Shown in pieces: positions 33,532-45,398 of a stretch of DNA of 64,000 bases; the first letter of the stretch is position 1, and each line of letters begins with the position of its first letter. The DNA is from Paracamarosporium sp. OC-R06-R3 (taxonomy: Eukaryota; Ascomycota; Dothideomycetes; Pleosporales; Didymosphaeriaceae): NCBI GenBank assembly GCA_019828545.1, contig JACVRA010000257.1, forward strand, positions 124,001 through 188,000. The letters run 5' to 3'. The notes under the pieces were generated by a model. The model ran no database searches, had not been told where the DNA came from, and saw nothing but the letters and a program-made list of their open reading frames with translations. Made by a program: the position numbers and the translations under genes.

Positions 33532-36314
33532 AGAAGACGTGCTTTCCTACCCTTCGATCATATTCAAATACTTTATATAGCAGAACATCAACAACAATGC
33601 TATAGCTCTCAATTCACTTAAAAAGCTCTTGCATCGTGGAAATCACCCTTTCGCTTTGTGCGATGGTGCAATATGACGTTTCGCTTGCCCCGCAGCGATG
33701 GGCCACCTATTCCTCAAACCGAAAATTAGCGTGTGTATCCCCACCTGCGCACAAAAAGACACCTACATCTCTGGCTAACAAAGTTCAAGTATACCGGACT
33801 GTTACAGGCTCTTGATTGAACATCGTGATTGGAGTCTCAGCTCGACATGACAAGTTGGCAATCCATGTTGCCACTTTGTTCGATGGTTAATGACAACAAG
33901 CAAGATGTCAGAGAAAGCTACTCATACATCGAGGTGCAGTGCTCGTGAGATACATATATATGTCTGTGGAGATTTTAGACCCGCCCTGACTTCTTTTTCC
34001 ATGCTTTCTCATCAACGTGTACACGAGATAACACCAAGCAGGCTTCTCCAATAAAAACTTTACGGGATGCGTAAAACAAGAGGCTTGTCTGGGATCCCTT
34101 AACCTTCACGCTTGATACCATCTCCTTTCTTCCCTTGATAAAAAGTTTAGGGGTAGAAGAAATCTTATAATTATGGCCAAGCCAAGGTTCCATAGGCGTT
34201 GATGCATTGGAGGAAGCAGATTCTGGTGTTATGGATGCTCATTGAGTTTTTGAGGTACAGTCTGAGATGCACACCACCGACACTGGAATCTACGATTTCG
34301 ACCCAAGCCAACGATTTATTCACCCCCCGTGAGTTGTCCAATAGTGAGTTCCAGCTATGATACAGACTGAACGACAAAACATTTGAATAGAGACTTAATA
34401 GTCATTGCTAATGCTAGCCTAGGAAAAGAGCAAGCGTCGCACACAATACGCTACCAAATAATGTAGTGCGCCTCCACAATCATTCATATAGACGGAAAAA
34501 TGCACATCCATGGTCCAAGTACAAACGCTACCAATAATACACGAGGCCGCGGCATCGGCCAATGCAATCTCCATGCGCCGTCTATGCGGTCATAACCCGT
34601 CATCAACTTCGAATGATCATCCGAAATCGATCATCGATGCCCTCTGTCTTGTTGCCTCCGTCTCTCTCACGCACACGAGTATTGTTCAGCAACCGTCGTC
34701 GTCCCTGCTACCTCTTGAACCAGGCAGCCCAGCTGCCTAGTCACGACGGACCCTTTGGCGGGTATTGGTGTCCGGCACTCTCGATCTGGGGCCCACAAGT
34801 GCACCTACTCGCGACCTTTCAGCAAAGGTCGCTTGAATGCAGGCCAAACATATATACCATTCTTCCTGGGGAACGTTGTCCATGACACCTGCGATATGGT
34901 TGCCGCATCCCCACCATGTCGTCTTGTCTGTGCAAGTAGGTTAGACGGTGGGCGAGACGCGACGCTGTGGCAAGCTTACGGCATGTTTCGCACGTCGACT
35001 TGCGGCACATGGTTCCGTGTTGTTATGATGAGACCCTCAACGTTGGTAGCTTCGATGTGACAGTTGGACTCTGAGAGTTGGAACAGCGTCAGAAGTTGAA
35101 CTCGGAATCGTAAGAAGCGAAAGCATGTATTCCTGAGCTGCCAGCGCAGTGCAATGTCCATATATAACGCACACGAGACTTTGCCTCGCGGGTGCAGGAT
35201 TTCGACGGTGCACCTGCCTCCACAAGGTCGCCGACGTCGAGGTCGCCGATTCGGACATGGGGCCTAACCCACCCGTTCCACCCTACTGGCCCGCCGACGC
35301 AAGAATCCATGCGAACACGCGGCCACTCCCGCGCTTCGAGACGTCCAGAGCGGAGGGAGGAGGATTGCGGATTCGGGCATGCTCCATGGGGCGTACGGCC
35401 GTCGCATCGTGACGCCGAGGCGGCAGTCTTGTCGGCGAGCTCGAGTGTAGGAGCTAGGTAAGCAAGCGAGGGGCGAGCCAGGGTTCGCGTTGTACACTAG
35501 GCCACAGATAGACTTGCAGTAATGGCACCGTGTGGCTTATACCAGGAACAGTCCAAGGTCCACGGCCCCATAGTTTCTGCGTATGGGCTATGTCTCAGGA
35601 ACGCATGTTGCATGTCGCCGACCAGCTCTGACATTGCTGACAGCTGTTGGCGTTTCCTTCTCTCAGTCGCCGCAACCTTAGTCCGAAGCCGTGTCCACGT
35701 CCGCGAAGAAGGGTCCAAACTAGGCTCTGCGCCGTCTCTCCTCTAAATGAGCGGACTGCTGAGATAGTGCGTTTCCCCCACATACCACGCACGAGGTCGC
35801 CGAACATGTACGCTAGGCCCCTCGTATCTGTGGGAGTGTAACCGGAAGCAGGAACATTTGAACCACGCAGGCGGTGTACTTTTTCGCCATGCTCTCGACG
35901 TCCCCGTGCGGGCGGCAAGCGACAGGTAGTCGTATGATTATGATGAGGTGGCGGATCCCGGGTCATATAGTTTCATTTCGCTTTTATTTAGACCGAGTGC
36001 TAGCAAAATCTTTGGTATCGTTGCTCTCGTCGCTCTAAGACTGTCTGGATTCGGAGCGTATGTTGCATTCACCCAAAGCACTATCATTCCAGGAATCGAT
36101 ATCAGAGTGAGGGAGCGGCACGCGGCTAGAAATCCTGCATGACCTATGCAGCAGCCCACTTTATCACCCCAGACCGTCCATCTACAACCATGCAATGTCT
36201 ATCCGTTGGAAATGCCGATTGCTCGAGAACACTTTTCATGCATGCCTGAACGCCGTTCGCTTCGACAGGTAATCTGCATAGACCTCGCCGACTAACACGA
36301 CCCAGCATCCTGCA
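33532..36314. other. gene-poor 2.8-kb stretch
   Basis: No protein gene, RNA gene or transposon was recognised. Open frames (34562-34885 plus, 35595-35966 minus and others) overlap on both strands and have no family features. It is the longest non-coding stretch in the window. Confidence 0.45.
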
Positions 36315-38278
36315 CTAATCAAAAGAAATCTTTGTGGCCTTCTTTGTCATATCCACATCCTTGTAAAAGGCTCCATAAGCACCGTGCTCCTTCTTCTTTA
36401 CGGTCGTACCGAACTTAAGGAGCTCCTCAGGAACAGGCTGGTTCGCAGCCTTCAGAACATTGATCAACCTATGTTGTGTGTTAGTACGTAAAAATCAGAT
36501 TGTAGGATCGGAACCTCAACGTACGCTCCAGATAGCGCTTTATCGTGCTCTGTGAAAAGCGTGATGGCAAGACCTTCTTTCCCGGCACGACCGGTTCTGC
36601 CGATGCGATGCACATAGTCCTCGGCCGTTAGCGGAAAGGTCACATTGATAACCACTTTAACGGCCGGGATATCCAGACCGCGGGCAGCAACATCCGTCGC
36701 AACCAAAAGGGGAACATGCCCCTCTTTGAACGCTTGCAGAGAAGCACTGCGCTTGTCTTGGCTGAGATCGCCGTGTATACCCCCCACGCGGAAACCCTTC
36801 ATACGAATGAAGTTTTCGATCCGCACAGCTTCCTTTTTGTAGAGGCAGAAGACGAGGATACGATCTTCCTTATTCTTCCCCGATTGGTACTGTTTCAATA
36901 ACTGAAGAAGGCGGGTTTCCTTGCCGCGAGGGTCCACAACCTCGACCAATTGCTTGATACGCGTATTGGCGCGAAGCTCGCCGGAGACGTTGTCGCCGAT
37001 TGTGATCTTCACGGGCGATTGCATGAAAGTAGATGCAAGCTGACGAACTGATGGTGGCCAAGTAGCCGTGAACATGAGCGTTTGTCGCTTCCTTGGCGTG
37101 CAGTTGATGATCTGCCTGATAGCCTCCTCGAAACCTTTGTCAAGCATTCGATCAGCTTCATCAAGAACAACGTATTCTGCACTGCTTAGATCAGCCGAGC
37201 CATCCCCAATCAAGTCGTTCAAGCGGCCGGGGGTGGCAACAACAATGGATGCGGTCCGTATCGCCTTGGCCTGGGGCTCTTTCGGTACACCGCCATATAC
37301 GCAGACTACTTGGAGACCAGCTGGTGTGGCCAGCTGGACAAGCTGGTCGTGGATCTGAACAGCAAGCTCTCGAGTAGGTGATACAATGACAGCCTTGACA
37401 CCTTTTTGCTGCTTCTTCGGCAACGAGGTAATGAAACGCACACAGGGGACACCGAATGCCAATGTCTTGCCAGAACCAGTTTCAGCAACTCCAACCATGT
37501 CCCTTCCAGACAATAGCGCGGGCCATGTCACAGCTTGTATAGGCGTGGGTGCTGTGAAAGATTTGAAAGGAGCTCGTTGGGACTCGTCGGTGACGGGCAG
37601 GTAGTCAAACTTCATAATGGGACGAAGCTTTCGGGCGGCAGGTCGAGGGTCATCGATAGTAACTGTGTGGGTGGTGAGGTACGAGTCAATTTCCGACTGT
37701 GGAAGGGCGGCCAGGTCCTTGTTCTCTTCGTACGCAAGCCCATCGGTCTTGGAGGCTGGCTCCGGGCTAGTCGCAGAGGATTCTGTTCTCGAGGGAATCG
37801 CAGAAGTCGCTGCCGAAGTGAGCTTGGACGATGCTGTGGTAGTTTCACCCTCAGCTGCCTGTTTAGACTTCTTCTTTTCCGCTTTCTCAGCCTTGCGCGC
37901 CGCTTTGCGCGCCGCTTTTGCAGCGGCCTTGTCCTCTTCAGCACCACCCACGGTATCGTCGTCCTGCGCCGCAGAGTCTTCGGTGTGCGCTTTCGCCGCT
38001 TTCTTTGCCTCTTTTGCGTCCCGTTTCACCTTCTTTGCGGCCTTGCGCTCTGCCTTCGACGCTTTGTCCTCGTTCTTCACCTCCGAGTTACCATTCACCG
38101 TCTCATCTAGCTCCATGGGTGTAGAAGTGCCATTGGTAGTGGTTTCCGAGTCAACGGTTGCGGCGTTTTTCTGTCGCTTCTCACTTTTGTCTTTTTTGCT
38201 CTTCTTCCTGGAAACAGAGTCGCTTTTCACTGGCGCCTCGTCATCGGCAATCACATCAGCAATTGCGCGCTTCCCCAT
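36315..38278 (-). CDS. DBP3: DEAD-box RNA helicase Dbp3 (60S ribosome biogenesis)
   Basis: Dbp3 is a nucleolar ATP-dependent RNA helicase needed for early 35S/27S pre-rRNA processing. Exons are 38278-36525 and 36468-36315, giving 635 residues with a 56-bp intron near the 3' end. The first ~190 residues are Lys/Ala/Glu-rich (repeated [23 protein letters not shown] stretches), as in nucleolar proteins. Helicase motifs are in order: FTAPTPIQ (Q motif), AETGSGKT (I), PTRELA (Ia), TPGRLNDLI (Ib), DEAD (II), FTATWP (III, with TAT in place of SAT, typical of Dbp3), RILVFCLYK (IV), [14 protein letters not shown] (V) and [10 protein letters not shown] (VI). The start is [10 protein letters not shown]. 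It is divergent from LCP5, starts 173 bp apart. Confidence 0.95.
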
Positions 38279-38451
38279 GTTGTATGACTTGCTTGAACAG
38301 AAGGTGTCAGACCCAAAGTCGCCAGAATTTCGCAACTTTTTTGATCGGCTCTGGACCCTGGCCGCCACCCTTGGCAAGACCCGCTTATTTTTTCTGCACC
38401 CGACAACTTCGAGCCTTGCAACATCAAACCTTTTGGCATTTCTTCCCAACC
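38279..38451. promoter_or_regulatory. 173-bp bidirectional promoter, DBP3 / LCP5
   Basis: Two ribosome-biogenesis genes start in opposite directions from this short region, so a shared control element is plausible. I did not recognise a PAC or RRPE element with certainty. Confidence 0.5.
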
Positions 38452-39507
38452 ATGGCAGTTGACAACTCCCTGGAGTCCCTTCTCGGCACGCTCACAACAT
38501 CAATTCAGTCCGCCACTGAGGCACTTCCCAAAGACGATGTGCTGCCACCAAAAGATGGAATCTCGTTGCTCGACGTTAAAAACGAGCTGTTACTTTCCTA
38601 CCTTCAGAATCTCGTTTTTCTCATAGTGCTCAAACTTCGTGCGCGGAAGGAAGAACAAATATTGCAACCCCAGGATGAGGTGGTGCAAAAGCTTGTGGAG
38701 CTGCGCGTCTATCTGGAGAAGGGCGTGCGCCCTCTCGAAAACCGGCTGAAGTACCAAATCGACAGAATTATCCGAGCAGCAGACGATGCTGGCAGGAAGG
38801 CCACACAAAATACCAAGGTTGCGAAGATGAAATCGTCGAAAGCAGAGGCGGGTTCGGATTCCGAGACTGACGCCAGCGCTGCGGATTCTGACGGTTCTTT
38901 GAGCGATGATGAAAAGACAGAAATATCAGGACCTAGGCCTGGGAGGTTCGCCCGCGAGAAGACGAGCGCGGCGAGCAAGACTACCGCGTCTAAAGATGGC
39001 ATTTACCGACCACCGAGGATCGCTCCAGTCTCTATGCCTACAACAGAAAGCCGTGAAGAGCGACAAGCAAGAAGACCTGGGAAGTCCGCCACACTAGACG
39101 AGTTTGTTGCTACGGAGCTCTCGGCTGCTCCCATAGCACAGCCCAGCATTGGAAGCACCATTGTCGAAGGCGGGCGCCGCACGAAGTCCGATCGCGAGAG
39201 AAAGGAAGAGGCCGAACGGCGAGAGTACGAAGAATCGAACTATGTTCGTCTTCCTGCGAAATCTAAGAAGGAGTTGGCCAAACAGCGCAACGCAAATCGC
39301 GGTGGCGGATTCGGCGGTGAGGAATGGAGGGGGTTGAATGCTGGGTTGGACCGCATCGAGCGCTTGACACAAAAGAAGGGAGGTTCTTCCGGTACGCTAG
39401 AGAAGAGTCGAAAGCGGCCAATTGAGGATGGTCCGAGAGGTGGCGGTTCAGCGATCGGAGATGCGTTTGAGAAGCGGAGGAAGATCGTTGCTAGATATAG
39501 AAAGTGA
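38452..39507 (+). CDS. LCP5: LCP5/neuroguidin-type U3 snoRNP (SSU processome) protein
   Basis: Lcp5 is a small-subunit processome factor of the Sas10/Utp3/C1D group needed for 18S rRNA production. The single exon encodes 351 residues. The N-terminal Sas10/Utp3/C1D domain spans about residues 5-110, with [21 protein letters not shown] and [25 protein letters not shown]. An acidic Ser-rich linker follows ([20 protein letters not shown]). The C-terminal part is basic, with [13 protein letters not shown] and the end [13 protein letters not shown], both usual for this family. [11 protein letters not shown] at 38452 is the likely start. The frame is open further upstream but that part overlaps DBP3 in antisense. 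Its neighbour DBP3 works in the same pathway. Confidence 0.92.
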   Translation: MAVDNSLESLLGTLTTSIQSATEALPKDDVLPPKDGISLLDVKNELLLSYLQNLVFLIVLKLRARKEEQILQPQDEVVQKLVELRVYLEKGVRPLENRLKYQIDRIIRAADDAGRKATQNTKVAKMKSSKAEAGSDSETDASAADSDGSLSDDEKTEISGPRPGRFAREKTSAASKTTASKDGIYRPPRIAPVSMPTTESREERQARRPGKSATLDEFVATELSAAPIAQPSIGSTIVEGGRRTKSDRERKEEAERREYEESNYVRLPAKSKKELAKQRNANRGGGFGGEEWRGLNAGLDRIERLTQKKGGSSGTLEKSRKRPIEDGPRGGGSAIGDAFEKRRKIVARYRK

Positions 39508-39885
39508 GCGCAGCGCAATGGGTAACGGAAGGCCTACAAGTAACCGAACAAGTCGTTAATTAGATCTTCCCAAGACCCCCCTATATGATGATATGCTTCT
39601 CGATCTTTACAGTTTAGATCATAAAACTTCTCAAAAAAAAAAAAAAAAAGGCACCCTTTGGACCATGTGCTATGCTGATGTGAGGTTATGGGGCATAAAA
39701 AATGACTTGACGGGCATCGGGGCCTTATTACTCTGGCGATAGCGATAGCGATGTCTAAACCTTAGTGTACAGTAGCTATACACTAGATGCGTATTGAAAG
39801 TTGATTAGACAGGGAGTATATATACTATGACGTTTTTTTACGTGGGTTCATTCACGCATCGATTATTCAACGTTAACCCCCATGC
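39508..39885. other. intergenic between convergent genes, with poly-A tract
   Basis: This 378-bp region holds the 3' ends of LCP5 and the Rab GAP gene. A run of 17 A occurs at 39633-39649. Short AT-rich motifs surround it. No gene is seen. Confidence 0.5.
39633..39649 (+). repeat. A17 homopolymer
   Basis: Seventeen consecutive A residues about 125 bp after the LCP5 stop codon. It may be a simple tract or an old retroprocessed poly-A tail; no adjoining processed copy was recognised. Confidence 0.7.
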
Positions 39886-41941
39886 TCAAAAGTTTGGGCC
39901 CATTCCCACACCTCCATTCCCCTTAGACCCAGTGTTCTTCAAATGTGCGCCGCTACCTTTAAACAAGCTTTGCCAGATGAATGCCTCGCTCAACAATAAC
40001 TCAATGTCTTTGCCTGTCCATTGTCGTGTTGGTAGCGATTGTAAGAACATCATTATTTCTTGAAAATCCATTTTACGCAGTTCATCAGACCACTTGACAA
40101 GGAAGGCGGCGCAGACGTAGAGATGAAAGGAAGAGAAACCGTCTTCTTCAGCCTGTCCAAAGTTAATCAATTATGCAGATGGGGCAGCTGAATAAACTCA
40201 CGAGATAGGTATCCCACATCCTAATCGTGTTTTTGACGGATATCTCGCGCATCAGAAGGCAATTCATCCACCGAAAGCTAAATTGTATGAACTCAACACC
40301 CTCATTTTGCAGGTGCTTTGCCAATTTGTCATCTATCCTCGTAGTTAGATCTCTTAGATCGGCGACCTGCCGTTGGATTCCCGGTTGTTGCGAGATATAG
40401 TTATCTTGGATCCCATCCAGCAGCTTTGTGAGACACCAGAATGAATCGGCTTCGACAGCATCTAGAACTTGTTTTGGCAATTGCCCGGGATCCATGCCGA
40501 ACTCGATATCCGGATCCGATATGTAGGCACCAAGAAAAACTTGCCAGAAAGGCGTGACTAGGTCGTTGATGCCCTGTACATAGCCTGATGCAGGGTGCCG
40601 TATCGCCCAAACGTACAGGATCCTTTCCAGCGACCTTTGCGTGGCTTCGTAACTATATAGCTCAAGATGTGGGTTTGTCCGGGGAACGTCAATACTGATT
40701 TGGTGCCAAATAGCCTCATCTAGGCCGCGCCCACGCCCACGGTTTGCTGAAGGAATAGACGAAGCCCCTGTGACACCAGCGGCAACAGCGCCCGCGCTGC
40801 CCGTGGTGCCTCGCTCAAAAGCTTGCCGGACGCCCTCTAGGTATTCCTTTCTTTTCCTTTCAAGTGTTGCAACCCTACGCTCGCTGCTAGTAGGTAAATA
40901 ACCAAGCAAAACCTGCCATGCCATAGCGCGCACTTCAGATGGTATTCCCGACCATGCTGAGTCGCGAAGTTCCGACAACGATATAGTACTTGCTTGTAGT
41001 ATACGCTTGAATTTGTTTATCCGCGATATCCGCGCAGAATGCTCTTCGATTTCTTTCACCGAGGCTGTAGAAGGTATCGAAGGATGTAATATCAGATGTA
41101 ATGAGTTTGCAGGATCGCGCAAAATCTCCTGATATTGTGGCCGCAATATCTTGCCTTCGGACTTCTTTGCTGTGGGATAGTTGGGTATACCCCTCTCCTC
41201 GGCAATGTCGCCGCTGTCTATGGCCCGCCATGCGATTGATCCGAGGCTATTTCTACCAGTTCCCCCAGGATCCTTGCCCTTTGTTGGTTCTTTCCGTCGA
41301 CCCTTTCTTCGCATGCTCGCTATACTGGGTAGTCCAAACTCGTCCTCGTCATCCTCGAACATAATATCGCCTTCTTCATCTTCGTCATCATTCCAATCGT
41401 TATGCGTTTCGCTGAGAAAAGAGGTATAGGTCGCGCGCGGTGGAGGCGATTTCGTGCTACCAGACCGCACGGCAGGGATGCTGGACTCGCGGCTGTGGGT
41501 CGCAGAAGGCGGGGTGCGTGGGCGTGAACTCGTACCGGAGCCGGATCTTTTTTGGGTGAGCTTTGAGTAGCTATGTGGCAGAACATGCATACAAGGTGTC
41601 AAATTTCAGTATGTCAGCATGCGAATAGGAAGCGCCTATTATCTTCTTGTTGTCGGGTGATTTCGACGTGTTTGAGGTTGTTCGCCAGAAGGGAGAAGCT
41701 GACCTAGCAAAGCAATTAACACGGGTTCTATGAAGATGCGAATGCGGAGGTGAAACATACGAGGAGCGGTCTGCTTGGTAGCAAGAAACATGGTTAGCAG
41801 TCTGCTTGCTGTGACGATGCGGCGCAAAGAGTGCTACGGACCGACCTGGACCATTTCCTGGGCGACGAATTAGCAATGGCACGGGCAGGCGACTGATCAT
41901 GTCTAATGTACCTGCTGTTGCTGCTGCTTCTTGGTGACCAT
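39886..41941 (-). CDS. GYP1: GYP1-type TBC-domain Rab GTPase-activating protein
   Basis: Gyp1 (TBC1D22 in animals) stimulates GTP hydrolysis by Ypt1/Rab1 at the Golgi. The C-terminal TBC domain is clear: WSGIPSEVRAMAWQVLLGYLP, the arginine finger in IDVPRTNPH, the glutamine finger in GYVQGINDLVTPFW, and FRWMNCLLMREISVKNTIRMWDTYL. The last exon then continues with AEEDGFSSFHLYVCAAFLVKWS. Main exons are 41570-40202 and 40152-39886. At the 5' end a frame-consistent model needs four tiny exons, 41941-41912, 41857-41846 (12 nt), 41770-41761 (10 nt) and 41698-41668. These read MVTKKQQQQQ-EMVQ-TAPPSPFWRTTSNT-YSKLTQK. All have GT/AG borders and the introns contain CTAAT, GCTAAC or GCTGAC branch sites. 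The total is 572 residues. The TBC part is certain; the 5' model is plausible but unproven. Confidence 0.88.
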
Positions 41942-42257
41942 TGTGGTGTCGGGCCAGCTGTTCGCCCCGCGTACGTGACGCTCGCAGTCAAGGCTCAGAC
42001 ATGCTGGCGACCATGTCGTCGGCGCGAGGCGGTTGCCAAGCCCGAAGCCGGCCGTATCGGGCAAGCGCGCTCTGTCTCCTCACGCTCGCGCTGGCGTCAG
42101 TCTCTTCTGCCTCTCACCCAGCCAGGCTCGCCATATACTTCTCATCCCCGTCGCAGAGACCTGCCCTTCATTTCTCTTCCGCTACGCTGGGAGAGCGCAC
42201 GCCCAAGGCACTCACACTACCGTTTCTCTCGCAGCCCTAACCTGCAGCGCCCCCATT
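41942..42257. promoter_or_regulatory. divergent promoter, GYP1 / HRP1-like
   Basis: These 316 bp separate the divergent start codons. The stretch just before the HRP1-like start is pyrimidine-rich, as is common in fungal 5' leaders. Confidence 0.4.
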
Positions 42258-45200
42258 ATGGCTGACGAGACGTTTGACGAAGATATCTTCGATGATCTGT
42301 GAGGCCACCCGCTGTGAGTGTACCGCGCGTTTTACTGACAGATCATAGCTACGATGAGCCCGAAGAATCTGCAAAACCTGCGCCTCCGCCCGCAGCGCCA
42401 GCTGTGCACGCCGACCCCGAACCCGCCTTGAACAGCGCGCCCGCCGCGGAGCTCAATGCGGCTGCTCCCAATCCTTTAGCCGGGCAGACGGGACAGGACG
42501 AGTATGCGCCCGAGGATGGCGACGCGCACATGGGTAGTTCCAATTACATCGGGGGTGCAGAACAAGGCTCCAAGGCCGAGCCCGCTGTAGACGACAACTA
42601 CGGTCCGATAAACGTCAAGGAAGATGGGTAAGTTTCATTGTTATCTACGTTCTTATGTTTCTGTATCTCGTCATGTGCATTGCATGGCCCTAGAGGATGG
42701 CGTGCCCGAGAGCACCCACTATCCTTTTCGGAAGGTTCTCCCAAGATGGTACAACTTGGCGCAGTAGTCATGCATGGCTTCAGGGCCAACGAAGAGTTCG
42801 GATCACAACGAAGGAGCTGGAATACGTCGATAGTCCTGGGCAAACTTGGGACATGCAGCCACGGGAGCTGAGGCGCGTGTGGATGATGCAACATCAGCCT
42901 TTTGCTTCGTTGATCTGGCTGGGGTGCAGGGGAAATTCCGAGTTCATCTAGCAAACAACAAGACTGCTCTGGTGTGTCGGATGCTGTCAGAAGGCCGAGC
43001 ATCGTTGGGAGCTCGATTAGTTTCCAATCTTGGACACAGGCACATGTGATCAGAATGGCAGGGCATCCAAGTACATACAACAAGCGGTGCATTTCCGGTC
43101 ATGGAAGAAGCTAGCCTAGAGTAGCCACTCTACATATCAGATCTCCGAACAGCATCCAGGCGCGCGAGGGACATCGCAGTATGCCTTCAGCAGGCGGCGC
43201 CTTTTGTCGATAAATACCTAGGTACAAGATAGCGCGTACCAGCTACGAGCTGAGGGTAGTCCAAGGCTGTCGGGCGCTTAGTTCGCTCTCGCCTCCGTAG
43301 CAAAACACAGACGCTTCAACCGAACATTTCTGTGCATTTGCGGAGCTGCTTGTCCAATTGCTGGAACCGACTCTGTACTGGGGCCTGCCTCGACTCGTTT
43401 TCTTGGGTTGGCGCATGTCTACTGCATGCAAGCTTAATTTGGGTACGAGCGTGTACACGCCTGCCTTGTCCGGCACGTCATGCATCGCTTGCCCGCCGAT
43501 CCCAGATTTCGCAATTCGCACCCGTCGAAGCAATATGTCACCAACAAGATCCTGAAGGTCTCTGTGAATGCTCGAGTACTTTTTAGCCGGGCATTGAGAA
43601 GGAGATACGATGGAGCACTCTCTATTGGATATGTTCAGGGGGTTTCAACGCTTGTTAGATGGACTACTGTACCATTGCGCCGCTTGAAAATCATTTTGCC
43701 CCTATACTCGATCGTTCCAGCATACGAATATGTCAAGATCTCCCACGTCTTGTGCCGGCTTCCAACACTACGACCATCACTGTTTAAATCATCCTGGTGT
43801 CCTCTCTCTACCATTCACTTAAACCTGGACTCAAGACATCCCTTTTGCTTCGAGCTCTGAACTCGTATGAAGTCAAAAACCCTAAGGATGCGATGATGCA
43901 TATACGAGATACACGATACTTAGCTCGCTCGTCTAAATTATTGAAACATACTAACAGTTGTGCACAGTAAGATGTTCATCGGTGGGCTGAACTGGGAGAC
44001 CACAGAACGTAAGTTGTTCCTTAAGTTGTTATGCGCAGCGATGGCTTTGTGCATCTATTTCCTCTGTATCGATAAACTGACAATCTCTGCAGAGTCTTTG
44101 AAAGACTATTTCTCTCAATTTGGCGAGGTCAGCGAGTGTACCGTGATGCGTGACAGCGCGACAGGCCGGTCTCGAGGCTTCGGTTTCTTGACATTCAAAG
44201 ACCCCAAATGCGTGAACATTGTAATGGTCAAGGAGCATTACCTTGATGGGAAGATTGTAAGATATCTTCGTACATTTCTTGTTGCAATTCGTGTTAACGA
44301 TTATAGATTGATCCCAAGCGGGCTATCCCTCGCGAAGAGCAAGAGCGTACTAGCAAGATTTTCGTGGGTGGTGTTAGCCAGGAAGCCACTGAGGAGGATT
44401 TCAAAAACTTTTTCAAACAGTTCGGCCGCGTAGTAGATGCTACCCTCATGATGGACAAGGACACTGGTAGACCGCGTGGCTTTGGTTTCGTCACGTTTGA
44501 TGGCGATGCCGCAGTCGACGCATGTTTACAGGGTCCTCTCCAGATTCTCGGCAAACCAATCGAAGTTAAGCGTGCTCAGCCCCGAGGAAACATGCGAGAG
44601 GAGGAAGACAACAAGAAGTTTGGCCGCGGTGGCAAGTTTGGTGGTCGCGATGATCGTGGGAACAACGGTGGTGGAGCAGGCGATTTCAACCAAAACAACA
44701 TGGGCGCCAACGGTCAGAACGCGGGCATGACCCCAGCCATGATGGCGCAGTACTGGCAGCGAATGCAGCTTTACTTCCGGCAAATGCAGCAGAACCTGGC
44801 CGCAGCCAATGGCAATATGCCCAACGCTATGGGTGGCATGCCCGCCATGAACCCAGCTATGATGGGCATGATGGCCAACGGCGGTGGAGGCCCTATGGGT
44901 GGCATGAATCCTCAGATGATGAACCAAATGGGTATGATGGGTGGCAACATGTCTCCTGGTCAAAACATGGGCAACCAACCCACAAACTTTGGAAGCAACC
45001 AAGGCATGATGGGTGGTGAGCAGCGACAGGGCCCGGGTTACACTGCCCAAGAACAGCTGATGTTCGAACAACAGAAATATCAGCAGCAAGAGGCCCGGCG
45101 CATGCAGCAACAGGCTGGCTTCGGTGGACAGGGTGGACCTACGAGCTGGGAGGGCATGTACGACGATATTCCTCAGCCTGGCGTGCCCTCTGGACCGGGC

Positions 45201-45398
45201 TCTCAGCGCATGCAGGGCGGCAACTTCAAGAACAATCGCGCTCGTCAAGGTTCATCGCAGCCACCATCCGGTCCCAGCAATGCCCCAGCAAATGCGCCCA
45301 CTGGTCCGAAAAACGCAGGTAAACCGGGCGCGAATTACCGAGGTGGAGGCAGAAACGCCAACTATCGGCACAATCCTTATGGGGGAGGTCGCGGCTAG
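42258..45398 (+). CDS. HRP1: HRP1/Nab4-like two-RRM RNA-binding protein
   Basis: Hrp1 (cleavage factor IB) binds UA-rich efficiency elements in mRNA 3'-end formation and shuttles between nucleus and cytoplasm. Five exons fit: 42258-42298, 42349-42627, 43968-44008, 44093-44256 and 44307-45398, giving 538 residues. Introns are 50, 1340, 84 and 50 bp. The N-terminus (1-106) is acidic and Pro/Ala-rich. RRM1 starts [20 protein letters not shown], with RNP1 as [10 protein letters not shown]. The linker is [22 protein letters not shown]2 has [16 protein letters not shown] and PRGFGFVTF. This arrangement and linker are diagnostic of the Hrp1/Musashi-like group. The C-terminal half is Met/Gly/Asn/Gln-rich low complexity ending [19 protein letters not shown]. 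The 1340-bp second intron is far longer than any other here. It joins Gly-Lys codons precisely (GG|T), with a CTAAC branch close to the acceptor. MPE1, another 3'-end factor, follows on the same strand. Confidence 0.92.
42628..43967 (+). other. 1,340-bp intron of the HRP1-like gene
   Basis: The 5' border is GTAAGT, the 3' border is CATACTAAC followed 15 nt later by CAG, and the flanking codons fuse in frame. Inside, open frames of up to 164 codons exist on both strands (42598-43092 minus, 43332-43586 plus) but none has recognisable features. No RNA gene or transposon end was recognised. Confidence 0.75.

Noticed and set aside
38158..38451. Upstream extension of the LCP5 frame
   Set aside because: It overlaps the first exon of DBP3 in antisense, and the family N-terminus begins at 38452.
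37535..38462. Plus-strand frames of 191 and 281 codons over DBP3
   Set aside because: Antisense shadows of the Lys/Ala/Glu-rich N-terminal region of DBP3, which lacks stops on the opposite strand.
42598..43092. 164-codon minus-strand frame inside the HRP1-like intron
   Set aside because: No recognisable motif and overlaps an HRP1 exon in antisense; similar frames occur on the other strand of the same intron.
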